A stretch of DNA of 64,000 nucleotides, taken from contig RPFO01000380.1 of the NCBI GenBank assembly GCA_009746045.1, positions 1,126,343 through 1,190,342 on the forward strand. The letters run 5' to 3'. The first letter of the stretch is position 1, and each line of letters begins with the position of its first letter. Source of the DNA: Mesostigma viride. Its lineage: Eukaryota > Streptophyta > Mesostigmatophyceae > Mesostigmatales > Mesostigmataceae. The notes beneath the pieces were generated by a model. That model did not search any database, was not told the DNA's origin, and worked only from the letters and a program-made list of their open reading frames with translations. Shown piece after piece: positions 9,633-20,161 of the stretch. The position numbers and the translations under genes were made by a program.

Positions 9633-11951
9633 TCACGGGTGTTGCATCGTCATGCGCTTGCGCAACACTGCGTACTGCGGGGCAGCCTCCCGCGCCTCCT
9701 TGGTGAGTGCATCCGCGGGATTGAGTTCATCCGCGATGTGCTGGAGACGCGTGACGCAGGAGGCCGCCTCAGCGAGTACGAGGTAATCAACGTCCTGTGA
9801 CCGCGCATAGGGATTGTCAAGGAAGGCCAAACAACTTTGTGAGTCAGTGTGCACCGTGCTAGTCCAGTGAAGAGTGAACCCACACGAGCCAAATACCCAA
9901 CCCAGCAAGTACCGCAGCCACATGCCATGTGAGATAGCTGAAACAATGCCCCGGCATTCAGCCGTGTTGGGGCTAGTGGCAATGCGGCTGTGCAAGCGCG
10001 AGTACCAATCTAACAACATGCCAGGCTGTCCCTCATTGCTAATAAAGAACAGTGCCCCCATGCGGGCCCGCACTTGGCTGACTGTGCGCGTCTCTAGATT
10101 AGCATCCGTCACTATCTCGAGGTGCACCGGCTGTGAGCAATCGAGCCCACGAAGCACAATGCCGGGCGTCATGGCCAGCTGCCGCCGAACATGAATGGAC
10201 CCTAGTCCTTCCAGCACATCATCGGGCAGGCGAGCGAGCACCGCCAAATCAGGTGCCACCGTGTCCGCCAACCACCCGAGCTTGCCCTTAACCGAGGGCC
10301 CATGGGTTGCCAACAGCGGGGACGGGAGGTCGGCCAGCAGGTCAACCACATAGTTGCGGCTATCCTGCATGTGCATGACCCATTCGCCAGAACGCGAATC
10401 CCGCTGCAACGTAGACTGCACGCCGCAAAACACCACGGGTTTACCCTCCTCATGATCCACCGCCCTGCCCAGGGGAAACTTAGCCGCCACTGCAGCAAGA
10501 AACTGGGTAGCAAAGGTGCGAGGTGCCACCAGCTTGAAGTCATCGCCATGCCACACGAAGAGGGCTGGCTCGCCAGGGACGCCGGTGGGGACCACAAAGA
10601 AGTTAGGATCCGCGCGATGGTACGTGGCCCCTAAGCTCTGCAAGACCTCCTCCGCGGAAATGCGGAAGATGATGGGAGAGCTCTGCAGCCCCTCCACCCC
10701 TGTCAACAGCTCGATATACTCGCTGCCAATGGTGCCATCCTGCCAGACCACCGGGACCTTCACCACGTAGCGGGTGCCTTGCCATGTTTGCTGCGCGACC
10801 CCAGCGTCGCTGTGGAGGAATGCCCGCTGAAAGTCACCGCACCACATCCCGTAGTCCTTGCCCGCGTTCCGCTTGCCCAAGTAGATGACCGTCAGTAGCC
10901 GATGCGAAACATGGTTGAGCCCAGGGGTATAAAGATCCTTGGCGTCCAGCGGGGAGGACCCCTTCGTCTCCGTGACCACGGGCCTTACCCGGAACACCAC
11001 CGAAGAGTTGGTCTCGTCCGGCTTGTAGGTGAGCACGAACTTCAACCGCAACCGCGTGGCCCCGGCTGGCACACTCTCCAATCCTCGGTAGACCTCGCGC
11101 TCTCGCCACTGCTCCTTGGCTCGAATGAACGCGTCGCGCCACAAAGCAAACTTGAGAGGATCTTGACAGTCCAGGACAAGTTGCTCCCACGTCACAGGGC
11201 TATCCGCCGCCAGTGAGTGTGAGTGGAGGCCGAAGCTGCGCGGGTGCCAATCCTGAGGCTGAATGATGGACTGGACGAGCGGCGGTGTGGAAAACGCCGC
11301 CATCGGTAAGCGCCGCACGACGCCGGGCTGCCCGACCACCACCCCCAATGGAGCGTGGTACTCGCGAAGCGGGATGCTGCCCACCCCCGCGACTGACAGC
11401 AAGTCAGCGGACACTGAGAACCCCGGGTATGATACGAAAGGTTCGCCCAGCAAGGCCACATCCTCGTAGCCATCCACGACGTGAAACGGCGTGTCAATGC
11501 CCAACACCGGCAGCACCACCATCCCGGTAACTTGATATGCCGAAGTGCCTGCAAAGTCGGTCACCGATTTGTACGGCGACTCTAGCACTGGATACAGGGT
11601 GGCTGCCCGACGAGAGATAATAGACACGGATGCTTGCGTGTCCACAGCCACCAGCTGCCACGGTCTACACGTAGGAAACAAGGCTGACTTAACCGGCCTG
11701 ACCCCCTGTGAGAGAGTTTTGACCTGAGCCACCCCTGATGCAGCTTTCGCTTTAAGCGCCTGAGCACGCCACAAGGCCGTGACCGTTGAAGCCAGGTCCC
11801 TAGGTGGGCGAGGCGCATGGGCAGGACCCTGACCCTCCGGCGAGGCCACGCTAGGCGGGCCTCCCACATTATCCGTGGCTAGCACAGGAGGTGAGTCACT
11901 ACGTGCACTAGGTCCCGTCAAACCCACCCCATCCTCATCCCACCCATCCAC
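9633..11951 (-). CDS. El1 pol, protease-like + reverse transcriptase + RNase H part
   Basis: A 772-codon open frame forming the C-terminal two thirds of the El1 polyprotein. After a low-complexity linker comes a retropepsin-like domain (VAVDTQASVSII with a later ALLGEPF block; canonical DTG/DSG has Q in place of G). Then a Ty1/copia-type reverse transcriptase: a GDFQRAFLHSD block corresponding to the usual DV.NAFL motif, EGLQSSPIIF, and the catalytic FVWHGDDF (10539-10550) where Copia elements normally have YVDD. It ends in RNase H with VTDANLETR, NTAECRG, HTDSQS and NPADALTK blocks. The first residues overlap the integrase frame. The product would act in cytoplasmic virus-like particles. Family assignment is firm; activity is doubtful because of the upstream frame breaks. 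Confidence 0.9.
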   Translation of the reverse strand: MDGWDEDGVGLTGPSARSDSPPVLATDNVGGPPSVASPEGQGPAHAPRPPRDLASTVTALWRAQALKAKAASGVAQVKTLSQGVRPVKSALFPTCRPWQLVAVDTQASVSIISRRAATLYPVLESPYKSVTDFAGTSAYQVTGMVVLPVLGIDTPFHVVDGYEDVALLGEPFVSYPGFSVSADLLSVAGVGSIPLREYHAPLGVVVGQPGVVRRLPMAAFSTPPLVQSIIQPQDWHPRSFGLHSHSLAADSPVTWEQLVLDCQDPLKFALWRDAFIRAKEQWREREVYRGLESVPAGATRLRLKFVLTYKPDETNSSVVFRVRPVVTETKGSSPLDAKDLYTPGLNHVSHRLLTVIYLGKRNAGKDYGMWCGDFQRAFLHSDAGVAQQTWQGTRYVVKVPVVWQDGTIGSEYIELLTGVEGLQSSPIIFRISAEEVLQSLGATYHRADPNFFVVPTGVPGEPALFVWHGDDFKLVAPRTFATQFLAAVAAKFPLGRAVDHEEGKPVVFCGVQSTLQRDSRSGEWVMHMQDSRNYVVDLLADLPSPLLATHGPSVKGKLGWLADTVAPDLAVLARLPDDVLEGLGSIHVRRQLAMTPGIVLRGLDCSQPVHLEIVTDANLETRTVSQVRARMGALFFISNEGQPGMLLDWYSRLHSRIATSPNTAECRGIVSAISHGMWLRYLLGWVFGSCGFTLHWTSTVHTDSQSCLAFLDNPYARSQDVDYLVLAEAASCVTRLQHIADELNPADALTKEAREAAPQYAVLRKRMTMQHP

Positions 11952-12912
11952 GGGGTCATATTGGGGCCCAGGGGAGGGGGGGGTGTAGCTGTGTCTGCCC
12001 CTGGGAGCGACCCGTGGGGTACCACCTCAGATGCTACGACAGGCGCATTATCCTTCACTACCCACCCCAGTGCCCTGTTGGCTGCCAGCTCACTCTCCAT
12101 GCTATCCCCTTGCTTATAGCCTGCCACCGATGCCCATGGTACCCTATACACCCGATCATTCCACTCTATGTCTATGACCCGCAGCGGCCAGTCTAACTTT
12201 GTGATGGCCCCAGGCCCCTGCATGGTGCCCCGTTTGCCGCTGGGCGAGCTCTCCTTGTGGAACATGACCAACTGCCCGACCTCAAAAGCGCTAGACAAAT
12301 CAGGCAGCGTGGCATCCTTGAGCCGCAGCTTGGCGGCGGTATCCTGTAGATGCTGTTGGTATGCCTCTACTACCTCGGGTGAGTAGGTGCCCGCTGACAG
12401 CCCCCGAGGCGTGACTAGCCCAAAGCCCTTGACATCAAGCACGTGCCTATGGTTGCACACATGCATGAGCTCCTTGCACCACGCCGTCTTGACCGCGTAG
12501 GATTTGCCATGTGGGTTATCCTGTCGCTTGGCTGCCACAGTCTTGACATAGCTTACAGTGCGATCTATCATGCCCATATTGCCGTGATCCTCACGCCCCA
12601 CGATGACCACGGCCTCCATCCCCGGCAAACCTTGCACACAGCGGAACTGCTGGTCTAGCATGAGCTCCACTACGGGATGAAAGAAAGCCAGGCTGATCTT
12701 GATAGCCCTGTGCAGGTCAGCCTCAAACATGTGGGCAGCGGCTCAATGTAGGTGGCCTTGCTGAACCTATCCTTGACTATGAAATAGGTGTCCCCCCCTT
12801 CCATGTGCATGACATCCCCCACAAGGTACCCTCGCTCCAAGGGTGGAGTCTTGGCATGCCGCCTACGCGACTTCTTCCTGATCTTGATGCAGGCAGGACA
12901 CTGAGCACGCAC
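11918..12912 (-). pseudogene. El1 integrase region, split over two frames
   Basis: The frame 12912-12670 carries the zinc-finger Cys pair (CPACIK) and the start of the integrase core (DVMHMEGGDTYFIVKD). A frame change near 12730 leads to 12730-11918 with LMLDQQF (second Asp), GREDHGNMGMIDR (third acidic residue is Asp at 12563-12565 where Glu is usual) and a C-terminal beta-barrel-like segment (GPGAITKLDWP). A second frame change joins it to gag near 12915. The His part of the HHCC finger (MHRAYGH) lies at the end of the gag frame. Both breaks fall inside conserved domains, so they look like indels, although a recoding site at the gag/pol border cannot be excluded. Confidence 0.85.
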
Positions 12913-12917
12913 ATTCT

Positions 12918-14699
12918 TCAGCTCGTTGTATAAAGGTGCCCCAACATGTGTGCCCCCTCTACCTCGGCTTGGGCCTCATGCCCGTATGCACGGTGCATCT
13001 GGTATGCTAACAGTTTCAGGGTGACAGCCTGAGGTGCAGTGGCATTGTCAGGATTCTCAACAGGTGGGGTGACTACTGGGGTAGTGACATTGGCTAACTG
13101 GGCAGCTTCAGAGGCTGCACGAAAGGCCGCCCGTGTGAGCACCTTGCCAATGTGAAGATCCACACTAGGGTGGTGTGTACCGAGAACATCTGCCCGCCCA
13201 GCATTCTCTTGCACTGTCACAACATTCCTCATAGGCCCAACCGCCCCAGTATCTAGCTGGGGTGCTGCAGTAGTGCTTGGTCGCTCGGCGTTGTACACAC
13301 CCGACCTAGAAGACACCACATTGCTTAGGTCACGCATTGTAGACCCGTGCTCAGGAAGCACGTGATCCTGGCGCGACAGAGCCAGAGCAGCATCAACGGA
13401 TTGCGTGAGCACATCACGGAATGAGACAGAGGATGCAGTCACGTTGCTTTTAGGAACGACGTCAGGCTCTACGACGGCCCGGTTCAGCGTGACGCATTGA
13501 GCAAAAGAAGGGGTATCGAGCGTGCTCTCACCTGACTTTCGTGCTGCCCGTCGCTCTGCCCACTCCTCGCGTGTGCCGTGGACGACGATGCGCTTGGCCT
13601 TGCACGCCTCCACGCTGTGACCACGCAGAACGTCGTGGCACTTGCGGCAAAGGTTGTCCTCGAGCTCCAGGTCCGGGCGAACTCGGCAGTCATCCCGGAC
13701 ATGGCGACGTCCGAAGCAGCGCTCACAGCGTTGCTTGCGGTCAGTAGACGCCCCCTGCTGCCGCTTGGCCGGGGGATGATCACCCTGCTTGGCGTCGCCA
13801 CCATGCCCGCGCTTGCGCCCTCGCTGGCCCCCGTTGTTGCCGTGGCCGACGACCTTTTTCAGGATGGCCGTAAGCTCCGACCGCGTAATTGGAGCCTCTG
13901 CGCCTGAAGAAGAAGACGCGCCGGCATCCACCTTGCGCAGGGATGGCAGAGCAGCCGAGGCAGCCGGCTTGGACTGCGCACTCTTGAAGCATGAAATCAA
14001 ATACAGCATGCCCTCGTCGAAACTGACGGCACTCTTCTTTTTGAGTTCCGTCGCTATGGTCAGATGCACATCCGACGACAGGTCGCATTTCTTGAGAAAT
14101 CGATTGCACAGGAAAATGGGCTTGAGAGTATCTAGCAGCTTGTGCTTGTGCACGAAGACCTGGAAATCACGTGCAGCCCCGGGCAAATTTGCCTTATTAA
14201 CTGCATAGCCCTCGAAGTCGTTGAAGGCTTGCTCGTCGGCCTCTTCCTTAGACCGCGACAAGTGGGCATCTAGACCGTTGTAAAAAACTTCCCAGGTTTG
14301 TTTGTTGTCGTCCGCAATGCGAACTAGATTGGCAATGTTTGGGTGCTTTGTTGTACTGCAGAATACTGCACGGAACTTGCCAATCAGCTCCGAATCTTTG
14401 TCTGCGCGTCCATCGCGCAGACGCTTGAGAGCAGCTAGAAAATCTGCTGCGTCGTCCGCCGTATAGTCGGCCGGTAGATCTGCGGGCACCTCCGTTTGCT
14501 TGAGAGGGCCGCGATTTAGTGCATCGTCAGCAGCCAGCATGAGATGCTTGAACTGCTTGGCCAGTTCAGGTTGCGCCACGAGGGTTTGCATCAACCTCGT
14601 GGCCTCGTCCGCACTAAAGCGTGGCAGGACGGACCCTGCGGCCTCGCCACTTGGCGTATCTGTGTGTTCGCCCGTGCGGCTCCGTGTACCGGAAGCCAT
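12918..14699 (-). CDS. El1 gag (two CCHC zinc knuckles), running into the integrase N-terminus
   Basis: 593 codons from an ATG only 20 nt downstream of the 5' LTR. The N-terminal 300 residues form a capsid-like helical region. Two nucleic-acid-binding knuckles follow: CERCFGRRHVRDDC (CX2CX4HX4C, canonical) and CRKCHDVLRGHSVEAC (CX2CX6HX4C, longer). The last residues already belong to the integrase pre-domain (YQMHRAYGH), so gag and integrase were once one frame and there is no protease between them. Role: assembly of the particle and packaging of the element RNA. Confidence 0.85.
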   Translation of the reverse strand: MASGTRSRTGEHTDTPSGEAAGSVLPRFSADEATRLMQTLVAQPELAKQFKHLMLAADDALNRGPLKQTEVPADLPADYTADDAADFLAALKRLRDGRADKDSELIGKFRAVFCSTTKHPNIANLVRIADDNKQTWEVFYNGLDAHLSRSKEEADEQAFNDFEGYAVNKANLPGAARDFQVFVHKHKLLDTLKPIFLCNRFLKKCDLSSDVHLTIATELKKKSAVSFDEGMLYLISCFKSAQSKPAASAALPSLRKVDAGASSSSGAEAPITRSELTAILKKVVGHGNNGGQRGRKRGHGGDAKQGDHPPAKRQQGASTDRKQRCERCFGRRHVRDDCRVRPDLELEDNLCRKCHDVLRGHSVEACKAKRIVVHGTREEWAERRAARKSGESTLDTPSFAQCVTLNRAVVEPDVVPKSNVTASSVSFRDVLTQSVDAALALSRQDHVLPEHGSTMRDLSNVVSSRSGVYNAERPSTTAAPQLDTGAVGPMRNVVTVQENAGRADVLGTHHPSVDLHIGKVLTRAAFRAASEAAQLANVTTPVVTPPVENPDNATAPQAVTLKLLAYQMHRAYGHEAQAEVEGAHMLGHLYTTS

Positions 14700-14706
14700 C
14701 GGGATT

Positions 14707-14718
14707 TTTATGAATACA
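14707..14718 (-). promoter_or_regulatory. El1 primer-binding site candidate
   Basis: The first 12 nt after the 5' LTR in the sense strand are TGTATTCATAAA. They do not resemble the usual TGG-starting site for a tRNA 3' end. El3 has TGTATTCATT at the same place. The reverse complement occurs in the hairpin loop at 9595-9606. Confidence 0.65.
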
Positions 14719-15063
14719 AGTTAAAGCCCGACCGGCTCAGCTATGGCGGTCGGTCACGTTGAGCTTGGGATAAGGTGAACACAGAGAACTACTGTCGGAG
14801 CTGGCCCACCACTGGTTTATGTCTTAGCCAGCAAACCCTATCCGGTTAGCCGTAACCGTGGGACAAGCTAGCCGTCCGTACTGACCCGGATAAGGCCCCG
14901 GACTGGGGCCTAGGTGGCGCCGGCCCTAGGCGCCGCCCTTAGACCGGTCGCCCGCGTCGGACCGCCGGATTATAGCCGGCGGCTTAGCGGACGCTAGCGG
15001 GAGGCGTGCGGACGGACATGGGGAACTTAGAGCCAGATCCTAGGGCTCTAGAGTTACTCAACT
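14719..15063 (-). repeat. El1 5' LTR
   Basis: 345-bp copy of the El1 LTR. It should contain the promoter for minus-strand transcription, but I see no clear TATA box. Confidence 0.92.
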
Positions 15064-17204
15064 GGGGCGGCTGCACTCACATGTACATACACTGCGCACG
15101 CAAGGGGCGGCTGCACACACACGTACACACACCATGCACGCAATTGCTGGCATGCACACACACCCACTGCCCGCACATGTACATCCACCGCGCACGCAAG
15201 GGGCGCCTGCACCCACATGTACATACACCGTGCACGCAAGGACAAGGATGAACACACATGTACACACACCATGCACGCAAGGGCCGGCTGCACACACACG
15301 TACATACACCGCGCACGCAAGGGGCTGCTGCACACACACTTACACACAAAATGCACGCTTGGGGCGACGGCACTCACATGTACATACACCGCGCACGAAA
15401 GGGGTGGCTGCACACACACGTACATCCACCGCGCACGCAAGGGGCGGCTGCACACACACATACATACACCATGCACGCAAGGGGCGAGTGCAAAAACATG
15501 TACATACACCGCGCACGCAAGGGGCAACTGCCCACACATGGACATACACTGCGCACGCAAGGGGAGGCTGCATTAACACGTACATACACCGCGCACGCAA
15601 GGGGCGGCTGCACACACACGTACACACACCATGCACGCAAGGGCCGGCTGCACACACACGTACATACACCGCGCACGCAAGGGGCGGCTGCACACACACG
15701 TACATATACACCATGCACGCAAGGGGCGGCTGCACACACATGTACATCCACCGCGCACGCAAGGGGCGAGTGCACACACACGTACACACACCGCGCACGC
15801 AAGGGGCGGCTGCACACACACGTACACACCATGCACGGAAGGGACGGCTGCACTCACATGTACATCCACCGCGCAACCACGGGGCGGCTGCACACACACG
15901 TACATACACCGCGCACGCAAGGGGCGGCTGCACACACACGTACATACACCGCGCACGCAAGGGGCGGCTGCACACACACGTACACACACCTTGCACGCAA
16001 TTGCCGGCATGCACACACACGTACATCCACCGCGCACGCAAGGGGCAACTGCCCACACATGTACACACACCGCGCACGCAAGGGCCGGCTGCACACACAC
16101 GTACATACACCGCGCACGCAAGGGGCAACTGCACACACACGTACACACACCATGCACGCAAGGGCCGGCTGCACTCACATGTACACACACCATGCACGCA
16201 AGGGCCGGCTGCACACACACTTACACACACAATGCACGCTTGGGGCAACGGCACTCACATGTACATACACCATGCACGCAAGGGGCGGCTGCACACACAC
16301 GTACACACACCATGCACGCAAGGAGCGACTTCACGCACAGGTACACACACCATGCACGCAAGGTTCGGCTGCACACACATGTACATCCACCGCGCACGCA
16401 AGGGGCGAGTGCAAACACATGTACATACACCGCGCACGCAAGGGGCAACTGCCCACACATGTACATCCACCGCGCACGCAAGGGGCGGCTGCACACACGT
16501 GTACATCCACCGCGCACGCAAGGGGCGGCTGCACACACACGTACACACACCATGCACGCAAGGGCCGGCATGCACACACAGTACACACACCGCGCACGCA
16601 AGGGGCGGCTGCACACACACGTACATACACTGCGCACGCAAGGGGCTGCTGCACACACACTTACACTCACCATGCACGCAAGGTCCGGCTGCACACACAC
16701 GTACACACACCATGCACGCAAGGGCCGGCATGCACACACACGTACACACACCATGCACGCAAGGGGCAACTGCACACACATGTACACACACCACGCACGC
16801 AAGGGGCGGCTGCACACACACGTACATACACCGCCCACGCAAGGACCGGCTCCACTCACATGTACATCCACCGCGCAACCACGGGGCGGCTGCACACACA
16901 CGTACATACACCGCGCACGCAAGGGGCTGCTGCACACACACTTACACACAAAATGCACGCTTGGGGCGACGGCACTCACATGTACATACACCGCGCACGA
17001 AAGGGGTGGCTGCACACACACGTACATCCACCGCGCACGCAAGGGGCGGCTGCACACACACATACATACACCATGCACGCAAGGGGCGAGTGCAAAAACA
17101 TGTACATACACCGCGCACGCAAGGGGCAACTGCCCACACATGGACATACACCATGCACGCAAGGGGAGGCTGCATTAACACGTACATACACCGCGCACGC
17201 AAGG
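15064..17204 (+). repeat. 40-bp satellite array, segment 4
   Basis: Satellite between El1 and El2. From about 15814 to 17184 it duplicates 6795-8165 with the same order of variant units, including rare ones such as GACTTCACGCACAGG. This is a second, larger-scale higher-order duplication. Confidence 0.95.
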
Positions 17205-17848
17205 ATTTAGATGAACGCGGATCAGTGAGTTTCTGGTCTTCCCAAGATGTGATGAATGGAGCCATGGTTTCAATCAGCGGCTTTTAACCTTTACCACAGT
17301 TGCCTCACTACCCTGTGGTCACTAGCCTGAGGCGGCAGTACCCACGGACGGTGTTGGGAAAAGACGCTTGGCCACTGCTGTGTCCGAGCCTTTCTAGGTC
17401 TCACCATTGCTGCCAGGCCTTGCACGCCTTGGCAGGTCCGCCACTGTCAATTTCCTTGGTTGCATCAATCCAGGACGTCTGTCCTTCCATGAATGACAGT
17501 AACGCTCTGGATTTATCCGTCATGACAAGTACCCGTCCATCCCAGGCCTGCAGGACTGCCAGTCCTGAAGTCCTGTGACATTCTTGGTACCATCAACCAA
17601 TATTGACCACAGTACCTCCTAGTGACAGTCGGTCCTGTGACACGTAACGTGTGATGGTTCACCCAACACTGCCACGTGCCCTGTCCCTCACGTGTCCTTA
17701 GTCCTGGTACTGCTGTAGCGTCCGGCGGCATTACTTCGGGACTTGATAACTCTCAAGTTCCTTGTCCAAATGAGGCGTTTAGCACGGCGTTGGAAAAGCC
17801 ACTTCAAGTATGATATGCTTAGCATATTGCATCACCAATATGCTAACT
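17205..17848 (-). repeat. El2 3' LTR
   Basis: 644-bp LTR with plus-strand ends ATTTAGATG and ATGCTAACT. It differs from 26079-26722 at very few positions (for example TCAATCAGC versus TCAACCAGC near 17270/26145). Edges are fixed by the CAAGG duplication and by divergence inside. Confidence 0.9.
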
Positions 17849-17862
17849 CCAACCCTTTCTTG
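17849..17862 (-). promoter_or_regulatory. El2 polypurine tract
   Basis: In the sense strand CAAGAAAGGGTTGG lies directly against the 3' LTR, the expected place for the primer of plus-strand cDNA synthesis. A second similar tract (AAAAGAAAGGGTTGGGG) lies at about 19394-19410, on the far side of the MITE. Confidence 0.65.
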
Positions 17863-17979
17863 TTTTGGAGCTGCAAGCTTCACACCATGACCAACCCATT
17901 CCTTGCTGCCTTGTGAAATGGACACCTGGTTACCCTGGACTTATAATAAGCCTCATGAGCACCCCTTTTGCCACCTTAA

Positions 17980-19324
17980 CCCTTAGTCGGGAAACCACCC
18001 GACCTGTCGGGTGGTTTGACAAACGGTCGAATTTCGCGCCGCGCCGTGAGCGCCGCGCCACTTGTGACGGATGCAAGTTGTCCGGTGGGTCCGGGGACAC
18101 TTAGGGACGAGGGTGATGCATAGGTTTGGGGGTAATATTCGCCATAGCCTGGTAATTACAACGTGCATTGAGAAGGTATCACGTGACTTTGGCGGGAAAT
18201 TTTCACTCGCGCGCGCGCGTAACTAGATATGGCTGCCAGCGTGCGGTTCTCACGGAAATTTTGCGTGTCGCGGCCAGAAACGGTTCAGAATTTTGCTCAG
18301 AATGACGATGCGTGATTTTCGTAGGTCAGGCATGGCCAAACTTGTAGGATTGGGAAAATTCAGGTAGGAAAATATTGCCTTCTTGGTCTTCAGTGCCAAA
18401 TGAGTAATCGCTTATCATATTTCCATTTTATCCTCATGGCCGGGCTAGTCTGCGCCAGCCCAAGCATCCAGATTTGGTACGGGATGTCCGCTGATGCGTT
18501 TGCTGGGAATGCGGACGCGTTTATAGGTAATCTTTGAACGGAGCATCAACCTGGTAATCATAAAGGATGCATGCATGATCCGACTATGGCGACCTATGCC
18601 TGTAAAGCAATGGTATGTGTGAGATATGAGGGTCCCGGCCAGTGGAACCCGGGCAGGACGTGAACGAGCCAGGTACGGCAACGTGTTTGCGTGTCCTTTG
18701 CAGCGGAATACGTCTCCCATGCATTATATTTGACGAGCTTTCTTGTGCATCTTTCAGCAAGCTTCCATGCCTGCTGTAAAAAGCGGTATTAGCCCTGAAA
18801 GTGACCACTTTATGGCATTTCTTTGGAGCATATCATTTCGTTAATGCAGGTAGGCAACATGTTTGTATTCCAGCACCTTTGGCAATCTTTTATAGCTTGT
18901 TATAATGCATTCTTGTATTGCATGTCATAGTTGGGTGTTCACGCGCGCGTAACCCACACCCGTATATGAGCACCTTATATAGGTCTAATGGGTTATCCGG
19001 GTGGTCTGACCCAAGGAAGGCACCATTGGACTATCCAACTAAGTTGTCCAATGATGTTGTTGAGGTTCCATACCCTCCCTGGGAAGTTAGGTGGGGGTTC
19101 ACTTTTCCTTGGGGAAAAAAGATCGTCTTTTGGCCAAGTTTGACTGGAGCTATCATCCAAATGCTTCAATAAACCCGTGGTATTATTGCATATTCTGAAA
19201 GCCCTCGAAGTGTAGATACTCCTAGCATCTTGGTTGGGGGTATTTGGAGTTGTGGCCTGTGAGTTATGATTTTTCTCATTTTCAGGGGTCTGAAAGTGCC
19301 AAAAATGGTCCTCCCGACTAAGGG
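17980..19324. mobile_element. piggyBac-type MITE nested in El2
   Basis: 1345 bp with 13-bp perfect terminal inverted repeats CCCTTAGTCGGGA (17980-17992 and 19312-19324), flanked on both sides by TTAA (17976-17979, 19325-19328), the target duplication of piggyBac-type transposases. A perfect subterminal hairpin AAACCACCCGAC-CT-GTCGGGTGGTTT lies just inside the left end. No ORF above about 90 codons and no transposase domain, so it is non-autonomous. It inserted into the 3' untranslated part of El2 after El2 arrived in the satellite, or was carried along with it. Confidence 0.85.
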
Positions 19325-19497
19325 TTAATGGTATCCTCTTTTAGGTATCTATGGTTCAACCCTGCCATCTGATCATTAACTTGACCTGCAGGTCATCCCC
19401 AACCCTTTCTTTTGCAACTGTACCTTGGCTTGGGCTTAAAGGAGGATATTGAATATTCCTTAGGCAACATATCCTGGATATCTGAATGAGAGGCCCT

Positions 19498-19532
19498 GAC
19501 TACAGGAAACGTATTACAGTGAGTTCCTGGTC
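19498..19532 (-). promoter_or_regulatory. El2 3'-UTR hairpin complementary to its primer site
   Basis: Plus-strand arms GACTACAGGAAAC (19498-19510) and GTTCCTGGTC (19523-19532) pair with small bulges. The sequence CGTATTACAGT (19510-19520) overlaps the end of the left arm and the loop and is identical to the first 11 sense nucleotides after the 5' LTR, so the two are complementary in the RNA. Ignoring the later MITE it lies about 310 nt before the 3' LTR, comparable to El1. Confidence 0.65.
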
Positions 19533-20161
19533 TTCCCAGTTATCACTGGCGCCCGTTTCATGGCGCCCGCCCCGAGCGTTCCAGGCATCATCCATCCAAA
19601 TGTTCACCAATGGAAACCACTTCAACACCACTGTGCCACTGCTTGATGGGGAGCCCATGTCATCACTGGGTGTTAAAGCCCAGGAGTCATACATACCAGG
19701 CTGTGGCTCAACTAGGGAATCGAACCCTACCCCAGAACCCCAGGTTAAACTTAACCTGGTCACATGACAGACAACAAGAGAGATTGGCATACAACATGAT
19801 TATGTTTTATTATAGAATATCCACCAAAACCAATGTTGAGTGTTCCCAGTGGACCAGCCTGCACCAGCAAGGCCCAACTGTCAGGTTACAACACCATAAT
19901 ATCCAAGGTTGTCACTTATTCACAGCTAAAGAAAACTAAACAAGAGAGATATATACAAACAACCTGGAAGAACTCTCAACATGGCCTGCCCTGTCATGGC
20001 CTAACTGCCCGAGGCCAAAGGCATCCCACTGTGCTAATCCTTTACAGGAAGAGCTTGCTCCTGTTGAGCCTTCTACCTGCTTGGTGACAGGTAGGCTACC
20101 TGTTGCCCTCCCCCCTGGGGACAACAGCACTGGTCAGCCACCAACTGGCAAAGGCTGGACT

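Larger units (their letters stand above)
8911..15063 (-). mobile_element. Copia-like LTR retrotransposon El1 (frame-disrupted)
   Basis: A 6153-bp element on the minus strand: 345-bp LTRs at 8911-9255 and 14719-15063 that look identical by eye, and a 5-bp target duplication GGGGC (8906-8910, 15064-15068) in the satellite. In transcription order it has a leader of about 20 nt, gag with two zinc knuckles, integrase, an aspartic-protease-like domain, reverse transcriptase, RNase H, and a 377-bp 3' region. LTR ends are AGTT...AACT instead of TG...CA. Two reading-frame breaks fall in the integrase part. Identical LTRs imply a recent insertion, so the frame breaks may be recent mutations, sequencing errors or recoding sites. 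Confidence 0.93.

Noticed and set aside
10202-10597. Open frames overlapping El1 pol in other frames (for example 10834-11190, 11192-11554)
   Set aside because: Shadows of the RT frame; no domain.
17849-19410. A separate LTR element nested inside El2, suggested by two polypurine tracts
   Set aside because: No second pair of LTRs could be found, and the primer-site complement at 19510-19520 ties this 3' region to the 644-bp LTRs; the extra length is explained by the MITE.
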